Part shown: piece after piece, positions 59,731 through 64,000 of the stretch
How the letters are laid out: the number at the start of each line of letters is the position of its first letter
Position numbering within the stretch: the stretch's first letter is position 1
Assembly (NCBI RefSeq): GCF_042679565.1
Contig: NZ_JBHTMY010000003.1
Location: 806,001 to 870,000 of the forward strand
DNA length: 64,000 nucleotides
From: Namhaeicola litoreus
Lineage (GTDB): Bacteria > Bacteroidota > Bacteroidia > Flavobacteriales > Flavobacteriaceae
Direction: 5' to 3'
Notes under the pieces: generated by a model
Databases searched by the model: none
Seen by the model: the letters and a program-made list of their open reading frames with translations, nothing else
Told to the model about the DNA's origin: nothing
Made by a program: the position numbers and the translations under genes

Positions 59731-61251
59731 ATGAAAAAAACAATTTTATTTACATTTATTTTATCTGTCAGTTCTCTCGTTTTTTCTCAGAGTAGAGAAA
59801 ACCCGAATATCCTCATTATCTGGGGAGATGATGTTGGTATGTGGAACATCAGTGCTTATCACAGAGGAATGATGGGTGGTTCCACACCAAATATTGACCG
59901 CATCGCCAATGAGGGCATGCTTTTTATGGATCATTATGCTCAAGCCTCATGTACCGCAGGACGCGCTGCATTTATAACTGGACAATACCCTATGAGAACC
60001 GGATTAAGTACGGTAGGTCTTCCAGGAGCGAAGGAAGGTCTTCAAGATTCTGATGTAACCTTAGCACAATTGTTAAAAGCCAAGGGTTATGCAACAGGAC
60101 AATTTGGGAAGAATCATCTCGGTGACAGGGATGAGCATTTACCAACTGCCCACGGGTTTGATGAATTTTTTGGTATTCTATACCATTTAAATGCCGGAGA
60201 ATATCCTGAGCAGTATGATTTTCCTAAGGACGAAAATATTCAGAAAGACCTTGGTCTGAAAGAAAGAGGTGTGATACACTCAAAAGCATTAGGAAACGGC
60301 AAACAAGAGGTTAAGGACTTAGGTCAATGGGGTCAAGAGCGTCAACGTAACCTTGATCAAGAAGTTCTTGTTGAATCCAAGCGTTTTATTAAAGAGGCTG
60401 TAAAATCTGATAAACCGTTTTTTGTTTGGCATAATACAACTCGAATGCACTATCGTACTAACTTGAATAGTGAATATGAAGGAAAAAGTGGATATGGTAT
60501 TTATGCAGACGGTATGATGGAATTAGATGATGACGTTGGAGAGCTTTTAGACCTATTGGAGGAGTTGGGCGTAGATGATAACACTATAGTGATGTTTTCG
60601 ACTGATAATGGAGCAGCTTCAAACAGTTGGCCAGATGGAGGAAACCAACCTTTTCATGGTGAAAAAGGAGTTGGTGGCTGGGAAGGTGGATTCAGGGTGC
60701 CTATGATGGTTAAATGGGACGGGCATATTCCTGCGAATAGTGTGACTGGCGAATTTATGACCATGGAAGACTGGATGCCAACGATCATGTCTTTAGTTGG
60801 AAATAATAATTTGAAAGATCAGCTTCTGAAAGGTGCAAATGTGGGAGGAAAAAATTTTAAAGTGCATTTGGATGGTTATGATCAAATTGATATTGTCTTG
60901 AATAATGGCAAAAGCAAGCGCAAGGAATTTTTCTATTTTACAGAAGGTACGCTTCACGGGATGCGATGGGGTGACTGGAAAGTGTTATTCAGAGATCAAA
61001 AAAAATGGTTTCGTGCTCCCCAACCAACTTTGTCAACCCCAATCATTACAAATTTGAAGTTGGACCCTTTCGAAAGGTTTCATGAAGCGAGAGGTTATGA
61101 TGAATGGGCGGAAAATAGATCTTGGGTGCTAGGTCAGGTTGGTAAACCACTAGGGAAGTTAATAGGAAGCTTTAAGGATTTCCCACCAAGTCAGGAAACG
61201 ATGTCTGTACAACTAGATGACTTCTCAAGTCTTTTGGAAACTGCAAAATAA
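59731..61251 (+). CDS. Arylsulfatase, S1 family, exported
   Basis: 506 aa with signal peptide (KKTILFTFILSVSSLVFSQ). The metal-binding Asp pair is WGDDVG (33-34), the active-site motif is CTAGR (Cys74 to Arg78), where Cys would be oxidised to formylglycine, and GQFGKNHLGDRDE is the second signature. The second metal site is in MFSTDNGA. The sequence follows the widespread bacterial arylsulfatase pattern (NIDRIANEGMLFMDHYAQASCTAGRAAFITGQ). It hydrolyses sulfate esters, likely on algal polysaccharides or small molecules. No SusC/D, glycoside hydrolase or sulfatase-maturase gene is next to it, so it is an orphan. Longer flanking gaps suggest a mobile or accessory segment. Confidence 0.9.
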   Translation: MKKTILFTFILSVSSLVFSQSRENPNILIIWGDDVGMWNISAYHRGMMGGSTPNIDRIANEGMLFMDHYAQASCTAGRAAFITGQYPMRTGLSTVGLPGAKEGLQDSDVTLAQLLKAKGYATGQFGKNHLGDRDEHLPTAHGFDEFFGILYHLNAGEYPEQYDFPKDENIQKDLGLKERGVIHSKALGNGKQEVKDLGQWGQERQRNLDQEVLVESKRFIKEAVKSDKPFFVWHNTTRMHYRTNLNSEYEGKSGYGIYADGMMELDDDVGELLDLLEELGVDDNTIVMFSTDNGAASNSWPDGGNQPFHGEKGVGGWEGGFRVPMMVKWDGHIPANSVTGEFMTMEDWMPTIMSLVGNNNLKDQLLKGANVGGKNFKVHLDGYDQIDIVLNNGKSKRKEFFYFTEGTLHGMRWGDWKVLFRDQKKWFRAPQPTLSTPIITNLKLDPFERFHEARGYDEWAENRSWVLGQVGKPLGKLIGSFKDFPPSQETMSVQLDDFSSLLETAK

Positions 61252-61568
61252 TTATCTAAAACTCTTATTCTTCAGGCTGGGTTTCTACTTCATCATAGTG
61301 GAAATCTGGCCTTTTTAACTTTATCATATGCTTCCACAAGCGATAAGCTTATAAACAAAAGCAAAAAAACACGTTTTGTTCCCAAACCGGGCTTTTATGT
61401 AGTTTGCCAATCGATTATCAATATGTATAAGTTATCGCGAAAGGATTACTTGCGTGATCTTTTCAATCCCATTTTGAGAATTGTAAAGCCTTAATCTGTC
61501 TATCGATGGACTCTCTTTTTTATTTGTCTAAACCTTTAGCATATGAACTTGCTGTGTTTTCACCAAAT

Positions 61569-61599
61569 AAAAAATCCCGCAACAGCGGGATTTTTTTAA
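61569..61599 (-). terminator. Former terminator of the interrupted tRNA-Arg gene
   Basis: ATCCCGC (61574-61580) and GCGGGAT (61585-61591) pair around loop AACA, with A-tracts and T-tracts on both sides, so it works in both directions. It follows the tRNA-Arg 3' half on the minus strand, as expected for that gene's own terminator. Confidence 0.75.
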
Positions 61600-61607
61600 T
61601 TCATTTG

Positions 61608-61652
61608 TGATCGCGAAAGGATTCGAACCTTTGACCGTCTGCTTAGAAGGCA
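61608..61652 (-). pseudogene. tRNA-Arg (TCT) 3' half, attachment junction
   Basis: The minus strand reads from the anticodon loop (CTTCTAA, anticodon TCT) through anticodon stem 3' arm GCAGA, variable loop, T-stem AAAGG/CCTTT with TTCGAAT, acceptor 3' strand CGCGATC and discriminator A. The 5' side of the anticodon stem (expected TCTGC) reads TATGC, so the match stops after the last three bases. The D-arm and the acceptor 5' strand are absent. This is the attachment-site remnant left when an element integrates into a tRNA gene; the intact copy should lie at the other end, outside the window. Confidence 0.8.
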
Positions 61653-61700
61653 TAATGATATATTTATAATACAAGCTATATACTTTTATATATCACTTAA

Positions 61701-61729
61701 TATCAGTATAATACAACAATACACTGATA
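61701..61729. repeat. 7-bp inverted repeat upstream of the integrase gene
   Basis: TATCAGT (61701-61707) and ACTGATA (61723-61729) are exact reverse complements separated by 15 bases. It could be a binding site of the integrase, an excisionase or a repressor; unproven. Confidence 0.4.
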
Positions 61730-61764
61730 GTTGTTAATATTTAGGATAGGTTTATTTTGTTATT

Positions 61765-61786
61765 TTTTGTGCAAATTTTGTGCAAA
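61765..61786. repeat. Two exact tandem copies of TTTTGTGCAAA
   Basis: The 11-bp unit occurs at 61765-61775 and 61776-61786 without interruption, 30 bases before the integrase start. One helical turn per copy is typical for stacked protein binding sites, such as arm-type sites of the integrase or a repressor operator. Confidence 0.5.
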
Positions 61787-61815
61787 TTTATATCTTTACA
61801 AAAAGACTATAAATA

Positions 61816-63078
61816 ATGGATTATAACATATCACTTTATTTAGATAAGAGAACTTCTAGTAAAAAGATTAATAATTTATTTCCGGTTAAACTACGTTTAT
61901 ATTCTTCAATCACTAAAACGAAAAAATTATACCCAACGGGTATAGACCTCTCTATCGATGACTTTAATACAATATTCAATTCGGAAACTAAGGTGAGAGG
62001 GAAAAATAAAGAAACAAAAATAATATTACAGCAACTAGAGGGGAATGCCGAAAGAATAGCAAAGGATTTAACTCCATTTAGTTTCAATGCTTTTGAAAAA
62101 AAAATGTTTCGTAGTAAAGATGCTCATATAAATGTGGCGTATCATTATAAAGAAAAGATAAAAAGACTCAAATCTAATGATCAAGTTTCCACTGCAAGTA
62201 ACTATAATTTAAGCTTAAAATCTTTGAGTAATTTTTTGGAATCCAAAACTAATAACAAATTAAAAAATCTCACTTTTTATGATATAACAGCCGACTTTTT
62301 AAATAAATATGAATCCTATATGGTACATGAATTGAATAAAAGTCGTACAACAGTATCTATGTATACCAGAGCTCTTAGAACAATTTTTAATGATGCAATA
62401 AGTGAAAATGATATCAAACGAGAAGTCTATCCCTTTGGTAAAGGAAATGACAAGTACCAAATTCCTAATGCGAAAGGAGTAAAAAAAGCCTTAACAAAAG
62501 AAGAAATATCATTATTGTTTAATGCTACGCCAAGTACACCTGAACAGGAGAAAGCCAAAGATTTCTGGTTCTTTAGCTATATGTGTTTTGGTATGAATAT
62601 AAAAGATATTTTATTGTTGAAGCATGAAAACCTCAATGATGATAATCTGACATATTATAGAGCAAAAACAGTAAATACCAAAAAAAGTAATTTAAAGAAA
62701 GTCAAAGTGTTTTTGAATGATTTTTCCAATGAAGTTATTAATAAGTATGGCACCAGTCCTATGAGGAAGAACAAATTTGTGTTTCCAATAATTTCAGAAA
62801 AAGATGATGTTGTTGAGCAGCAAAAGAAAATTAAAAATTTCACCAGTTTTATAAACCTTCATTTTAATAAATTGGCGAAACAAGAAGGTTTTAAATTTAA
62901 AATATCAACCTATTGGGCAAGGCATAGTTTTGCAACACTTTCAATACAAAAAGGAGCCTCCATGGAGTTTATTTCTGAAGCCCTAAACCATAGCAATCTA
63001 TCAGTAACCAAAAATTATTTTGCCGGTTTTGAAGATGAAGCTAAAAAACACTTTGTAAACAAATTAATGGAATTTTAA
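61816..63078 (+). CDS. Tyrosine-type site-specific integrase (Bacteroidetes type)
   Basis: 420 aa. The N-terminal arm-binding domain (about 1-95, LYLDKRTSSKKINNLFPVKLRLYS) is followed by a SAM-like core-binding domain (about 105-205) and the catalytic domain (about 220-420). The catalytic residues seen are Arg369 and His370 (YWARHSFATL), His392 (LNHSNLSVT) and the nucleophile Tyr401 (KNYFAGF). The first catalytic Arg of the general family is replaced (GMNIKDI where GLRxxEI is expected) and the first His of HxxR is Tyr366, both known in the Bacteroidetes integrases related to conjugative transposons. It starts 163 bases after the tRNA-Arg fragment and points into the element. Confidence 0.93.
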   Translation: MDYNISLYLDKRTSSKKINNLFPVKLRLYSSITKTKKLYPTGIDLSIDDFNTIFNSETKVRGKNKETKIILQQLEGNAERIAKDLTPFSFNAFEKKMFRSKDAHINVAYHYKEKIKRLKSNDQVSTASNYNLSLKSLSNFLESKTNNKLKNLTFYDITADFLNKYESYMVHELNKSRTTVSMYTRALRTIFNDAISENDIKREVYPFGKGNDKYQIPNAKGVKKALTKEEISLLFNATPSTPEQEKAKDFWFFSYMCFGMNIKDILLLKHENLNDDNLTYYRAKTVNTKKSNLKKVKVFLNDFSNEVINKYGTSPMRKNKFVFPIISEKDDVVEQQKKIKNFTSFINLHFNKLAKQEGFKFKISTYWARHSFATLSIQKGASMEFISEALNHSNLSVTKNYFAGFEDEAKKHFVNKLMEF

Positions 63079-63094
63079 TTTTCTATACTTAATT

Positions 63095-63928
63095 ATGAAC
63101 GACTCTCGTCAACAATACAATGATTTTTATCGTCAACTTGAGAAGGAACAGGAGATTTCTATGTTTCAAAACATGTTAGAAATTGAAGTAGATAGAATTT
63201 TAAATCTTAATTATAGTCCAATAAAAATGCAAAAAGAACTGGATCAATTTAAAGAAACAAGAAGAATGCTTATGATGGAAAGCATCAAAACACAAAAACA
63301 TTGGTTTGAAATGATACAGGATTGTTTAGATAAATGCGAGGATGAGGATAGTATTGATGTTTACCTAAGTAACGTTTACAAATTCAGAACCCCTAAATTT
63401 TTTAGTGAAAATAAATTTTATGAAAATTGTATTGTTCATACAAATGATTCATTTCCCAATACTGATGATCATAAATTACAATTGATTGCAAAAGTAGCTA
63501 ATGATAATCTTAATTATATTTCCAAAAGTATCGAAATCAAATTGGATACAGAAAAATTGGATTTATTATATAATCGATTAAATATTTATTTTGAAAACAT
63601 AAATTATAAGAATCAATTTGACAATGATTTAACCAGAGTTTTAAAAGGCCAGTGGTTAAAAAAACCATTGCTTTTTAATACTAACCAAAGTATTCTCGTC
63701 GATTTTTTTAAAAGGCTCAAAGAAAATCAATATATTTTAGAAGATAATATGACTGATGTAAGAGATTGGTTGGTTAATAATTTTAGTTTTAAAAATGACA
63801 AGGGTAAAATAGTAGCATTTAACAAAGAAACATGTTATGATTACCTTAGAGGTAAAAAAATATTACCATTAAATAAAGAACTCTTTCCCGATATAGAATG
63901 GCTCCACCAAAACAAAAAAGTAAAATAA
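63095..63928 (+). CDS. Unknown protein downstream of the integrase
   Basis: 277 aa, cytoplasmic by composition, no signal peptide or helix. The N-terminal 80 residues are charged and helical, probably coiled coil (MNDSRQQYNDFYRQLEKEQEI). The C-terminal part (about 180-265, FDNDLTRVLKGQWLKKPLLF, ILVDFFKRLKENQYI, ETCYDYLRGKK) reminds me of C-terminal regions in regulators of Bacteroidetes conjugative transposons (RteC-like), but I do not recognise the family with confidence. It starts 16 bases after the integrase stop and is probably co-transcribed, so a role in integration, excision or their control is plausible. Confidence 0.7.
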   Translation: MNDSRQQYNDFYRQLEKEQEISMFQNMLEIEVDRILNLNYSPIKMQKELDQFKETRRMLMMESIKTQKHWFEMIQDCLDKCEDEDSIDVYLSNVYKFRTPKFFSENKFYENCIVHTNDSFPNTDDHKLQLIAKVANDNLNYISKSIEIKLDTEKLDLLYNRLNIYFENINYKNQFDNDLTRVLKGQWLKKPLLFNTNQSILVDFFKRLKENQYILEDNMTDVRDWLVNNFSFKNDKGKIVAFNKETCYDYLRGKKILPLNKELFPDIEWLHQNKKVK

Positions 63929-64000
63929 ATTAAAAAAAGTTAACCATTGGGCTTGTATTGGGTACTAGTACTAGTCGAATTTTGTTGAAAATTATAATTT

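Larger units (their letters stand above)
61252..61815. other. 564-bp gap between the sulfatase and the integrase, containing the insertion junction
   Basis: From 61252 to about 61565 no gene is seen. The rest holds a terminator (61569-61599), the 3' half of a tRNA-Arg (61608-61652), an inverted repeat (61701-61729) and a tandem repeat (61765-61786), in that order. No other structure was found. Confidence 0.65.
61610..64000 (+). mobile_element. Left end of an integrated element at a tRNA-Arg site (continues beyond the window)
   Basis: The junction is the truncated tRNA-Arg at 61608-61652. Inside lie an inverted and a tandem repeat, a tyrosine recombinase gene pointing away from the junction, and an unassigned downstream gene. 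The arrangement of tRNA fragment, integrase, cargo is the standard one for integrative elements and islands. The element's size, its conjugation or phage nature and its cargo cannot be judged here. Confidence 0.78.

Noticed and set aside
1..64000. CRISPR arrays, insertion sequences with terminal inverted repeats, and rRNA genes
   Set aside because: No regularly spaced repeats, transposase-like proteins or rRNA segments were seen in the window.

Overview
The window looks like a stretch of chromosome from a marine-type member of the Flavobacteriaceae (Bacteroidota). It is AT-rich. Signal peptides end in short forms such as AFAQ or FSQ. Genes carry flavobacterial -7 promoter boxes (TAnnTTTG) instead of clear Shine-Dalgarno sites. 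Clade markers are present: PorX and a PorV/PorQ-type protein (type IX secretion), a fused LpxC-FabZ, two LpxD-like acyltransferases around lpxA/efp, DUF4252 and DUF4105 proteins, and a fused aspartokinase-homoserine dehydrogenase.

Layout. 1-4.3 kb (minus): serine biosynthesis operon serC-serA with a DUF1015 gene, a YggS-type PLP protein and the start of a secreted protein. 4.5-8.2 kb (plus): two MacB-type permeases and a membrane fusion protein without an ATPase gene, behind a perfect inverted repeat. 8.2-10.3 kb (minus): AlkB-like dioxygenase and PorX. 10.4-17.4 kb (plus): HD phosphohydrolase, lpxD, lpxC-fabZ, lpxA, efp, a second lpxD-like gene and sucD. 17.5-21.3 kb: M16 protease and fabG. 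21.3-24.6 kb: carboxypeptidase-regulatory-like protein, tRNA-Leu(GAG), tRNA-Lys(TTT), shikimate kinase, phosphoribosyltransferase, TPMT-type methyltransferase and S4 protein. 24.6-28.2 kb: S41 lipoprotein divergent from an ECF sigma / membrane protein / two DUF4252 cassette. 28.3-38.1 kb: M1 peptidase, TRIC-type channel, ClpC, GyrA and a TPR protein. 38.1-48.9 kb: DUF4105, PorQ-like, YheT-like hydrolase, RmuC, acyltransferase, GcvT, Xaa-Pro aminopeptidase, a second M1 peptidase and an Omp85-like barrel. 48.9-53.8 kb (minus): thrA-thrB-thrC. 54-61.3 kb: HdeD-like protein, SLC12-like transporter, S9 peptidase and an orphan sulfatase.

Two things stand out. First, thrABC is preceded by an unannotated 24-codon leader ORF ending Leu-Thr-Thr-Thr-Thr-Asp-Thr-Pro, whose stop codon lies in the loop of an intrinsic terminator: a threonine attenuator in which the stalled ribosome itself would block the terminator. 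Second, from about 61.6 kb to the right edge lies the left end of an integrated element: the 3' half of a tRNA-Arg(TCT) gene with its old terminator, a tandem 11-bp repeat and an inverted repeat, a Bacteroidetes-type tyrosine integrase, and a gene of unknown function. The rest of the element lies outside the window.

Most of the window is core metabolism and envelope biogenesis. No CRISPR array, insertion sequence, rRNA or complete defence system is visible.
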